From: Novosphingobium sp.
GTDB taxonomy: Bacteria > Pseudomonadota > Alphaproteobacteria > Sphingomonadales > Sphingomonadaceae
Length of the DNA stretch: 45,519 nucleotides
Reading direction: 5' to 3'
NCBI RefSeq assembly: GCF_027486195.1
Contig: NZ_JAIXPP010000091.1
Span: 1 to 45,519 of the forward strand
How positions within the stretch are numbered: position 1 is the stretch's first letter; each line of letters opens with the position of its first letter. The translations under genes were made by a program, and so were the position numbers. Positions 24,715 to 31,801 of the stretch are shown piece by piece. The notes beneath the pieces are model-generated. The model had not been told where the DNA came from, searched no databases, and saw only the letters and a program-made list of their open reading frames with translations.

Positions 24715-26779
24715 ACACCACACGATCCTGCTGGCCGGCATTCCGGCGCTCGCGCTCACCGCGACCACGGCCTGCGCGCCCCGTGCGGCGGTCCAGCCGG
24801 TCGAACGGGCGCTGCCCGCTGCGCCGCCCTCGTCCACCCCGCGCCCGGAAGGCGTGACGACCGCGCTGGTCGGCGGCACCGAGCCTGCGCCTGCGCTTCC
24901 TGGCAACAACAGCGAAAGCACCCGCAGCGCGCCCCGGGGCAACATCGAGTTCACCATCCCCAGCGCCGATGTGCGCACGCTCGCGCAGATCGTGCTGCGC
25001 GACACGTTGCGCATTCCCTATACCATGAGCCTCGAGGGTGACGTCGATGTCGGCCTGACGACAGCGGGCCCGGTCGGCCGCCAGCAACTGCTCGATCTGT
25101 TCGAGGCGTCGCTCCGAAGGGCGAACCTCGCAATGGTGTGGGAAGGCACCGGCTACCGGATCATGACGGTGGACGCGGCCAAGGCGCGCGGCACCGAATT
25201 CCTGCCCAGCCGCGGCTTCGGCAGCGAGACTGTGCGGCTGCAGTTCGCCAATGCCGACGAGATGCGCAAGCTGCTCGACACCGTGGTGCCCGGCGCGGTC
25301 CAGTCGCTCGATACCACGCAGAACGCGCTGGTGATTGCGGGCACCGAGGCCCAGCGCAAGAGCGTGCACGACGTAATCGCGCAGTTCGACGTCAACTGGC
25401 TGCGCTCGATGTCCTTCGCGCTCTATGTGCCGCAGCACCTCGACAGCCGGCTGATCGTGCCCGAGCTCGACAAGCTCATCAACGCACCCGATGCGCCGAC
25501 GCGCGGGCTGGTCCGCCTGATCGGGATGGAAAAGATCAACGGCGTGATCGCGATCAGCGCGCAAAAGCAATACCTCGAGGACGTGCGCCGCTGGGTCGAA
25601 GTGCTGGACCGCGAGGGCACCAGCAACGAGGCGCGGCTCTACATCTACCGCGTGCAGAACAGCCGCGCGCGTGATCTGGTCAAGACACTGAACGCCAGCT
25701 TCGGTCTCGGCGGTGGCGGCGGCAGCGGCGCGTCCGATAATCCCGATCCCTTCGCGCCAGAGCCGCGGCGCAGTCCGGACGGCGCAGCGGAGCAGTCCGG
25801 CCTCTCCCGCCAGCCACAATTGCCAGGCATGGCGAGCAGCGGCGGGCCGGATGCGGGCAGCTCCGGGCTTCGGGTTCGCGTTTCGGCAGACGAGCTCAAC
25901 AATGCGGTTGTGGTCTACGGTTCGGGGCATGACTTCACGATCGTAGAGGATGCGCTGCGCAAGCTCGATGTGCCGCCGCTACAGGTGATGATCGAGGCTG
26001 CGATCACCGAAGTCGGGCTCAATGACGGACTGCGCTATGGGGTGCAGTGGAACTTCCAGACCGGCCAATCGAACTTCGCGCTGAGCGAAGGAGACGGGGC
26101 CACGCCGACGCGGCAGTTTCCGGGCTTTTCCTATTTCTACTCGAACAACAACGATATCACCGCCACGCTCAACGCGCTGGAAGAGCGCACCACTGTCAAG
26201 GTCGTCTCCGCGCCCAAGCTGATGGTGCTCAACAACCAGACCGCCGCGCTGCAGGTGGGCGATCAGGTGCCGGTGCTCTCGCAGCAGGTCACACCGCTGG
26301 GCGGCGGGAGCAGCACGGGCAACCTGCTCTCGGCCAACTCGGTCGAGTACCGCGATACCGGCGTGATCCTCAAGATCACCCCGCGGGTCAATGCCAGCGG
26401 GGCGGTGCTGCTCGATGTCAGCCAGGAAGTGAGCGATGTGCAGCCGACCAGGAGCGGCGTCACCAATTCGCCGACGATCACCACCCGCCGCGTCGCCACC
26501 ACGGTTTCGGTGCAGGACGGGCAGGTCATCGCGCTGGGCGGGCTGTTTCGCGACAACAAGAGCTTCGGGAAGAACGGCCTCCCCATTCTCTCGCGCATTC
26601 CGGTGCTGGGCGGACTGCTGTTCGGCAACAACAACAACACGCAGAAGCGCACCGAGCTGATCATCCTGATCAAGCCGCATGTGCTGCGCACACCGGATGA
26701 CCTGACCGCGATCACCGAGGAGCTGCGCGCCAAGATCCAGTCGGTCGAGCCGTTCAAGACCAAGGGCAAGATCCCCTGA
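24707..26779 (+). CDS. gspD: Type II secretion secretin GspD
   Basis: This 690-aa outer-membrane secretin begins with a GTG at 24707, which gives a signal peptide and a possible lipobox ending at Cys23 (TATTAC; position -3 is Thr, so weaker than usual). N0 and N1-N3 ring domains follow: NIEFTIPSADVRTLAQIVLRD, VQSLDTTQNALVIAGTEAQR, then two more with a Gly/Ser-rich loop between them. The secretin core has VVSAPKLMVLNNQTAALQVG, VPVLSQQVTPLGGGSSTGN, YRDTGVILKITPRVN and a C-terminal GLFRDNKSFGKNGLPILSRIPVLGGLLFG. It forms the exit channel. The upstream open frame is only a shadow of the preceding gene. Its stop overlaps the probable CTG start of gspK. Confidence 0.95.
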   Translation: MSKHHTILLAGIPALALTATTACAPRAAVQPVERALPAAPPSSTPRPEGVTTALVGGTEPAPALPGNNSESTRSAPRGNIEFTIPSADVRTLAQIVLRDTLRIPYTMSLEGDVDVGLTTAGPVGRQQLLDLFEASLRRANLAMVWEGTGYRIMTVDAAKARGTEFLPSRGFGSETVRLQFANADEMRKLLDTVVPGAVQSLDTTQNALVIAGTEAQRKSVHDVIAQFDVNWLRSMSFALYVPQHLDSRLIVPELDKLINAPDAPTRGLVRLIGMEKINGVIAISAQKQYLEDVRRWVEVLDREGTSNEARLYIYRVQNSRARDLVKTLNASFGLGGGGGSGASDNPDPFAPEPRRSPDGAAEQSGLSRQPQLPGMASSGGPDAGSSGLRVRVSADELNNAVVVYGSGHDFTIVEDALRKLDVPPLQVMIEAAITEVGLNDGLRYGVQWNFQTGQSNFALSEGDGATPTRQFPGFSYFYSNNNDITATLNALEERTTVKVVSAPKLMVLNNQTAALQVGDQVPVLSQQVTPLGGGSSTGNLLSANSVEYRDTGVILKITPRVNASGAVLLDVSQEVSDVQPTRSGVTNSPTITTRRVATTVSVQDGQVIALGGLFRDNKSFGKNGLPILSRIPVLGGLLFGNNNNTQKRTELIILIKPHVLRTPDDLTAITEELRAKIQSVEPFKTKGKIP

Positions 26780-27627
26780 CCGAGCGGCCCCGCCACGAAC
26801 GCGGTTACGCGATGCTCGCCGTGGTGGCGGGGATCGGCGTGATGGCGGCGCTCGCGGCGGGAGCGGCGGCGGCGACGGCGGCGCGGCTCGATACGCTGGA
26901 GGCGGAGACGAGCGCGGCGCGGCTGGGCGCGGCGGCGGATGCGGGGGTGGAGATCGCGCTCGCCCGCCTCACCCGCCCCGGGCTGGCGGCGCGCTGGGCA
27001 ATCGACGGGCGGACCTACACCGAGAGCTACAAGGCCGCGGCGCTGGCGATCCGGATCGAGGACGAGGCGGGCAAGATCATGATCAACCGCATCGACGGCG
27101 AGAACATCGGCTGGCTGATGAGCACGCTGGGCCTGCCGCCGCTGCAAGTGAAGACCCTGCGTGACAGCTTTGACGACTGGATCGACCAGGACGACGAACC
27201 CCGGACGGACGGCGCGGAGAGCGAGGCCTATCGCCCGCGCGGCTATGCCCCGCGCAACGGGCCGCCGACGAGCGTGGAGGAACTGGGCGACATCCGCGGC
27301 TTCACCCCGGCGCTGGCCGCGCGCGTGGCCCGGATCGCCACGGTGGAAGTGAACGGCGCGCCGTTTGACAAGCGCTATGCCGATCCACTGGCGATCCAGG
27401 TGATGAACGACGGCAACGCCAACACGCCCGACGTGATCGAACGGCAGCGCGAGATCGCCGGACAGCGCCCCGCCTTCCCGATCAGCGATCCGGCGGACTG
27501 GCGCGGCCGGGTGGTGACGATCATCGCCACGGCGCGCGGCCCCGGCGGCGCGCGGGCCCAGCGGCGCGTGGTGGCCGAAATCACCGGCAACCCGCGCCAG
27601 CCCTATGTGCTGCGCTGGGGGACCTGA
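26776..27627 (+). CDS. gspK: Minor pseudopilin GspK, probable CTG start
   Basis: This is a GspK-type minor pseudopilin of 283 residues from the CTG at 26776. The first ATG in frame is at 26812, but that would begin inside the pseudopilin hydrophobic helix and lose the leader. From CTG the N-terminus is LTERPRHERG followed by YAMLAVVAGIGVMAALAAGA, a proper prepilin leader with Gly at -1. GspK characteristically lacks the Glu at +5, as here. The large globular domain has DEAGKIMINRIDG, LRDSFDDWIDQDDEPRTDGAE with the acidic calcium site, and SVEELGDIRGFTPALAARVA (helix-hairpin-like), all typical of GspK. The CTG forms a CTGA overlap with the gspD stop, analogous to the ATGA overlaps in this operon. 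No ATG, GTG or TTG lies in frame between the previous stop at 26698-26700 and 26812. Confidence 0.85.
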   Translation: MTERPRHERGYAMLAVVAGIGVMAALAAGAAAATAARLDTLEAETSAARLGAAADAGVEIALARLTRPGLAARWAIDGRTYTESYKAAALAIRIEDEAGKIMINRIDGENIGWLMSTLGLPPLQVKTLRDSFDDWIDQDDEPRTDGAESEAYRPRGYAPRNGPPTSVEELGDIRGFTPALAARVARIATVEVNGAPFDKRYADPLAIQVMNDGNANTPDVIERQREIAGQRPAFPISDPADWRGRVVTIIATARGPGGARAQRRVVAEITGNPRQPYVLRWGT

Positions 27628-28483
27628 GGGACAGCCACGCGAGGGAAAGCGGCGGGCGGGCCGCGATCAGTGCGCGCAAGTTGACACGGTTGACACGGTC
27701 ATGAGAGACTTTTGCGGACTTGGTTTCGATGGCCGGTTCAGCGCGGGGCGGGCATTCGTGTTCATCGAGCAGCGTGTCGAGCGCGGCGAGGCGGGTCTGG
27801 CTGGCGGCGTCCCATTCGGCGGCGGCGGCGGTTTCGGCGGTGTGCTGGGCGTGCGCGAGCGCCTCTGGCCAGATATCGATCGGATCGATGGCATCGAGAT
27901 CGAGCCCGGCGAGCGCTTCGGCGGGGAGGTCCTCCGATTCAGGGGGGAAGGCATAGAGCACCTCTTCGCGCGCGGCGAGGAGGGCTTCCTCGCGGGTGGG
28001 CTGCGCGGGGGTCCATTGCGGCGGGGCATCGAAATCATAGTCCGGCGGCGCGAAGGCGGGCTCGTCGCCGGGTTCCGCCGCTTCGCGCAGCTCGGCGAGG
28101 TATTCATCGAAGCGGGCGGCGATGCCAGGCGCAGGCGCACCCTCTTGCTCCGCCTGATCGGCATGGCGATCGAGCCGCGCGATGTGGGCCAGCAGCAGGC
28201 GCGCATCGAAACGGACGCGGTGGCCCACCGCCTCACCCCGGTAGAAGATCGTCTCCTGCACCCCGTTCAGCGCGCGTTCGGCCAGCACTTCCTCTGCCGC
28301 ATCACGCGCGAGGAGCAGCGCGGCGTGCCAGCCATGGGCGAACGCGCCATCGCGCCGCTTGTGGACATAGGCCGCCTGCGCCGAAACGCCGACCGCAGCG
28401 CAGGCGCGGCGGACATTGCCGGTGGTGGCAAGGTGATGAAGAAAGCGCACGCGGCGTTCGGGCGTGAAGGGCAGCGCAGACAT
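27581..28483 (-). CDS. HTH-domain protein, sphingomonad conserved type
   Basis: From ATG 28483 this is a 300-aa protein. The N-terminal 70 residues form a helix-turn-helix module: FTPERRVRFLHHLATTGNVR, then RACAAVGVSAQAAYVHKRRDGAFAHGWHAAL. This pattern recurs in sphingomonad proteins that resemble small terminase subunits or phage-type regulators. The remainder is acidic with Glu/Pro/Ala-rich stretches and a dense PPDYDFDAPPQWTPAQPTRE segment. The 3' end overlaps gspK tail-to-tail by 47 nt. The start is uncertain: GGAGG from the repeat element lies 5 nt before ATG 28483, but the frame stays open to ATG 28687, which has its own GGGAG. That longer form adds 68 residues, about half of them encoded by the repeat element. 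Function unknown; DNA binding is inferred. Confidence 0.65.
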   Translation of the reverse strand: MSALPFTPERRVRFLHHLATTGNVRRACAAVGVSAQAAYVHKRRDGAFAHGWHAALLLARDAAEEVLAERALNGVQETIFYRGEAVGHRVRFDARLLLAHIARLDRHADQAEQEGAPAPGIAARFDEYLAELREAAEPGDEPAFAPPDYDFDAPPQWTPAQPTREEALLAAREEVLYAFPPESEDLPAEALAGLDLDAIDPIDIWPEALAHAQHTAETAAAAEWDAASQTRLAALDTLLDEHECPPRAEPAIETKSAKVSHDRVNRVNLRALIAARPPLSLAWLSLRSPSAAHRAGAGCR

Positions 28484-28486
28484 AAG

Positions 28487-28590
28487 CCCCTCCCGCCTGC
28501 GGGAGGGGTTGGGGTGGGCCGAGGCAAACGCGGCGCTTCCTTCAAACCCACCCGCATACTGATCCTCTGGCCCTCCCGCAGGCGGGAGGG
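28487..28590. repeat. Compound palindromic element (two GC hairpins)
   Basis: Two short hairpins flank about 60 nt. Arms 28487-28496 and 28499-28508 are CCCCTCCCGC and its complement around CT. Arms 28571-28579 and 28582-28590 are CCCTCCCGC and its complement around AG. The same hairpin recurs at 37936-37957. The element abuts the start of the HTH gene and supplies its GGAGG. Elements of this kind are common between genes in sphingomonads. Confidence 0.8.
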
Positions 28591-28749
28591 GGGAAGAAGG
28601 CCGCTCCTCATTCGGCAGCCCGATATCGCGCTCCATGGGGATCCACCCCCGCCCGAAACTGCTGGTGTTGTGCTGTGCCATGGCCATGCGACTCCCGATT
28701 GGAACAAACGGGGGTCATTGTGGCATGGGTGGGGGTGTGTAGGACAGGA

Positions 28750-30483
28750 TCAATTTAGGTGACTAAGTAATGCGTCGGCCAGCTTCCCATATTGGCTCGA
28801 TTTAAAATTGACGAAATCAAATGTTATTATCTTAGAAAGCGAAACATTAAGATTCGATTCATCAATCTTGCCATCTGCAATCAACTTTCTCATTACGATG
28901 AGAATTCCATTGATAGTGGTAACCGATAGTACACCCTGCCCATCTTTTCGCAAAATATTCCACTTAGCGCTTTCCAAATTCATCTTGCAAATTACAAGAA
29001 AATCCGATATCTGTTTTACGCAGAATTGAATGTATCTCTCTAAAACGTCCGGATTTCTCTCCTTGCCTTCGATCAAATTCTTCTCCGGATCACTCCAAAT
29101 TGAAAACAAAGAATCATTGCCACTTCTTTTAAGAAGCGGAAGAAGACCGTATGATACAATGGATGTTGTTGGTATCTTTCCTGCGTCAAGATTCGTTCGG
29201 GCGAGATATCCAGCGAGAGGATCCTTTAGCGCGATTCTATTTATTATGACTCTTCCGACTGATTCGGGCCTGAATGGATCTATAATGGTCCATATGGCCT
29301 GCTTGACATCAGATGAAGCGCTAGATTGGTTTGAATTTATTTCGAGAAACAAATTAGCCTCAAACTTCTCCCTATCTCGAGAATTCATTTTACTAGGATA
29401 AACCAGCCCAGTCGCCAATAGGTTCTGCTGCCGTCGCATCTGGTCTATAAGTGGCTCCGCCTCATCGCCCTCAAAATAGGAGTACACCCGGTGCTGACCA
29501 TCCACTATACCAACCGACGATGGTGTATCCGGTAAGACAATCTTCACCGGCGTCGTTTTACTAACAGAATCCATACTCAATGGCTCGCCAGAGACATTGG
29601 CAATCTGGACGCTATCTGGAAGAGTTATAACAATATTATTTGCAAATACTCTTCTACTGTCCTTTAAATATCTTCTTATTGATGAAATTTTCTGTGAAAT
29701 AATTAACCTTTGATACAGCCCATCTGAATCACGCCAGCCATTGCGACGTAAAACATAAGCCCTCCGCAGCAAAGCGTCCGGATCGACGTAGAAAGATACG
29801 ACCTTAAAACCCTCGGGAAAATGGGAGTTTTCCTGCGGTAAAAGCAAAGCATCATAACGATCTTGCGATTGGGACGCCGAAATTACTCCGGAGTTTCCAA
29901 CTTCAACTGGCGAGACACCGAAAAACTCGAAAAGTTCATAACGAGCGGACCGCCGGATCGAAGTCGAGAGACTCTTGAAATATGACCTCTCAGCAAGCGA
30001 CCAAAACTTCGCGTTACTAAACATAACCTTGTGATGATCCTGAAGAGCATCAATTGAACAATATAACGTTCGAAGCATCATCTGCTTTGAAGTATATAAA
30101 ACTGAATTTATATACTTATCAAACTCGGGAAATTTCTCCTTGCAAAACGCAATAAACTCTTGAGGGCACTCTGCAATCTTATTGTGGATTGAAGCCTTTC
30201 CTTTCGCATGATCAGATAAATTCGCCGAGTTAGATCGGGTGTACTCAGCAACTATTATCAGATTTTCAAATACAAATATGTCATCAATTTCACTCTTTAG
30301 CCCTTTAAATGTGAAGTTGACACCATCGATGCCTGACAATCTCTGAAAGCCGATATTCTCAAATATCGAGCGATGCTGCCTCAGAAACGAACGATCAAGA
30401 GCACGATCTCGACGCGCCTCTTCGCTCAATTTCTTCTTCTTTGGCTTTGCCGACTTCTTTAACTTCTCAGACAAAAGAGACAT
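28750..30483 (-). CDS. DGQHR-domain protein with nuclease-like N-terminal domain
   Basis: This 577-aa protein comes from the ATG at 30483. That ATG overlaps the methyltransferase stop by one base (TAATG); an upstream open frame adds only ten residues. A lysine-rich start is followed at about 30-190 by a domain with FENIGF, SEIDDIFVFENLIIVAEYTR (Asp67/Asp68, Glu80, Thr82) and SDHAKGKASIHNKI, which recalls PD-(D/E)xK nucleases except that Thr replaces the usual Lys. The second half carries GIVDGQHRVYSYF with DGQHR at 328-332, the hallmark of the DGQHR family that includes DndB. Further conserved-looking parts are FLEINSNQSSASSDVKQ and PFRPESVGRVIINRI. Codon use is AT-rich, unlike all neighbours apart from the methyltransferase. 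It could be a restriction partner or a DndB-like regulator; I cannot decide which. Confidence 0.85.
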   Translation of the reverse strand: MSLLSEKLKKSAKPKKKKLSEEARRDRALDRSFLRQHRSIFENIGFQRLSGIDGVNFTFKGLKSEIDDIFVFENLIIVAEYTRSNSANLSDHAKGKASIHNKIAECPQEFIAFCKEKFPEFDKYINSVLYTSKQMMLRTLYCSIDALQDHHKVMFSNAKFWSLAERSYFKSLSTSIRRSARYELFEFFGVSPVEVGNSGVISASQSQDRYDALLLPQENSHFPEGFKVVSFYVDPDALLRRAYVLRRNGWRDSDGLYQRLIISQKISSIRRYLKDSRRVFANNIVITLPDSVQIANVSGEPLSMDSVSKTTPVKIVLPDTPSSVGIVDGQHRVYSYFEGDEAEPLIDQMRRQQNLLATGLVYPSKMNSRDREKFEANLFLEINSNQSSASSDVKQAIWTIIDPFRPESVGRVIINRIALKDPLAGYLARTNLDAGKIPTTSIVSYGLLPLLKRSGNDSLFSIWSDPEKNLIEGKERNPDVLERYIQFCVKQISDFLVICKMNLESAKWNILRKDGQGVLSVTTINGILIVMRKLIADGKIDESNLNVSLSKIITFDFVNFKSSQYGKLADALLSHLN

Positions 30484-31478
30484 TACGGCTCCCCCCCATC
30501 TAACTGTACCCACTCATTAGGGATTGTCGCAACTCGCTCACCAGATTTCGGTTGGCGAGGAGCTACGCCAGCTTGTCGAATGGGTAAGTCCCCAGCACGG
30601 GCTTGAGCCAATCGGTCCCTCGCAAGCAGTACATAAGCCTCAGATCGGTCAATCCCAACGCCAATCCGTTCTCGACAGTCAGCAGCAATCACAGTCGTTC
30701 CCACTCCGGCAAACGGATCTAGTACGATATCGCCAATATCAGTAAGTGCCAAGATACATCGTTCAGCCAATTCTATTGGAAACTGACACGGATGTACCGT
30801 CTTCTCCAGATGATTTGATTTTACGTTTGGAATATTCCAAACTGGATCATCAAAGAATGCACTTTTGGGATCAAACTCCCAGTAGTCAGACGGGTTCTTT
30901 CCGTGTGGATTGCCACTCGGCTGTCCCGCCAACTTTTTCTTCCTGGAATGGCGCTTTCCGGGGTACAACTGGGGGATTCGCACACTATCGAGATTAAATT
31001 TATAGCCGTCCCCCTTGGTGACCCATATGATAACTTCATACCTACCAGAGAAACGCTTTCGCGCGTGAAGTCCGAAGTTGAATCGCCATATAATGCGATT
31101 CCTGAATGTAAATCCCATTTTTAGTAAACTTGGCAGCAGAAGGTAGTCCAATGGATAAAGGCCGCCGTCGCTATGACTATTGCCAATTTGCAGACAGAAA
31201 CTTCCTCCCACTTTCAGTTTTTTAAAGACTAACTCAAAAATTTTCTCCATCCATATGACATACTGTTCGACCGGCTTCCGATCGTCCTTCTCGTACTCTT
31301 TGCCAATATTGTAAGGTGGAGAAGTAAGGCAAAGCTGGACGCTGGCGTCCGCCAGCACATTAAGCTTATCGAGAGCATCCCCAATCCAGATGCTCGATTT
31401 GAGATGCGACTCATCATCAACCATTGTCGCAAGGAGTTCTCGCTGGGATTCTGACGATTTTGGTGCAAAGAAGTTCAT
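30483..31478 (-). CDS. Site-specific DNA methyltransferase (beta-class, N4-cytosine or N6-adenine)
   Basis: This is a 331-aa AdoMet-dependent DNA methyltransferase. The catalytic motif TSPPYNIG is at residues 52-59 and precedes the AdoMet-binding motif LDPFAGVGTTVIAA at about 253-266, the order of beta-class enzymes. SPPY favours N4-cytosine, but N6-adenine enzymes share it. Other recognisable segments are WMEKIFELVFKKLKVGGSFC and HPCQFPIELAERCI. A region of about 90 residues between them (FNFGLHARKRFSGRYEVIIW onward) probably holds target recognition. The ATG at 31478 follows AT-rich sequence with a palindrome (31500-31513). It is AT-rich like its partner, and the two form a 1-nt overlapping operon. 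No separate classical restriction gene or specificity subunit is seen. Confidence 0.93.
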   Translation of the reverse strand: MNFFAPKSSESQRELLATMVDDESHLKSSIWIGDALDKLNVLADASVQLCLTSPPYNIGKEYEKDDRKPVEQYVIWMEKIFELVFKKLKVGGSFCLQIGNSHSDGGLYPLDYLLLPSLLKMGFTFRNRIIWRFNFGLHARKRFSGRYEVIIWVTKGDGYKFNLDSVRIPQLYPGKRHSRKKKLAGQPSGNPHGKNPSDYWEFDPKSAFFDDPVWNIPNVKSNHLEKTVHPCQFPIELAERCILALTDIGDIVLDPFAGVGTTVIAADCRERIGVGIDRSEAYVLLARDRLAQARAGDLPIRQAGVAPRQPKSGERVATIPNEWVQLDGGEP

Positions 31479-31499
31479 ACTTCACCAGTCTATACGTGA

Positions 31500-31513
31500 T
31501 GCACAGATGTGCA
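31500..31513. promoter_or_regulatory. Palindrome TGCACA-GA-TGTGCA upstream of the methyltransferase
   Basis: This is a perfect 6-bp inverted repeat with a 2-bp centre, 22 bp before the methyltransferase start. It lies just upstream of a possible -10 (TATAGA on the minus strand, about 31489-31494), where a repressor or control protein would act. No small control-protein gene is nearby; the DGQHR partner or the methyltransferase itself are candidates. Confidence 0.45.
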
Positions 31514-31671
31514 ACAGCGGTTGCCGTCAGCCATGCCCGGGGGTGAAGGGGGCGACGGCCCCCTTCATTGCTTTGGCTTTGTGGGCGGCTTGGGTTTGGT
31601 GGGCGCGCGGGCGGTTTGTGGCGCTTTGGCGCGGGCGGGCGCCGCGCTTCTACCCCTCCACCACCCGCTTC

Positions 31672-31694
31672 CTTCGACAGGCTCAGGATGAGCG
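31672..31694 (+). repeat. CTTCGACAGGCTCAGG repeat, intergenic copy
   Basis: This is a short dispersed repeat (CTTCGACAGGCTCAGGATGA then GCG) widely found in proteobacterial genomes. The second copy in this window lies inside uvrA at 35020-35043, in the same orientation on the plus strand. Confidence 0.8.
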
Positions 31695-31801
31695 AGGCGG
31701 TCCCCCTCCACATTTGTGCCTTCGGCATAAGCTGGGAGGATCTAGCGGCTCCGTCAGCGGTTTGTGAGCCACCTCTCCTTTTACGGGGAGGATCTGTGGC
31801 T

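Larger units (their letters stand above)
31479..31801. other. Intergenic region between methyltransferase and MipA-like gene
   Basis: This 323-nt region holds the methyltransferase promoter side with the TGCACA palindrome, and a hairpin with 9-bp arms at 31545-31553 and 31558-31566 (loop GACG). It also holds a copy of the CTTCGACAGGCTCAGG repeat (31672-31694), followed by degenerate versions of the CCTCCCCATTT element at about 31713-31740 and 31767-31790. Composition switches from AT-rich to GC-rich at about 31510, probably the right border of the acquired island. No gene is called here. Confidence 0.6.

Noticed and set aside
27605..28762. Plus-strand open frame of 385 aa antisense to the HTH protein
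   Set aside because: The minus strand has an HTH motif and proper ribosome binding sites; the plus frame is Gly/Arg-rich without a motif.
28750..31478. The island as a Dnd phosphorothioation system
   Set aside because: Only a DGQHR domain is shared with DndB; no cysteine desulfurase, DndC-type sulfurtransferase, DndD or DndE is present.
31417..31728. Minus-strand open frame upstream of the methyltransferase (103 aa)
   Set aside because: It overlaps the methyltransferase 5' end, runs through the repeat at 31672 and has a Pro/Arg-rich shadow composition, so it is not a control protein.
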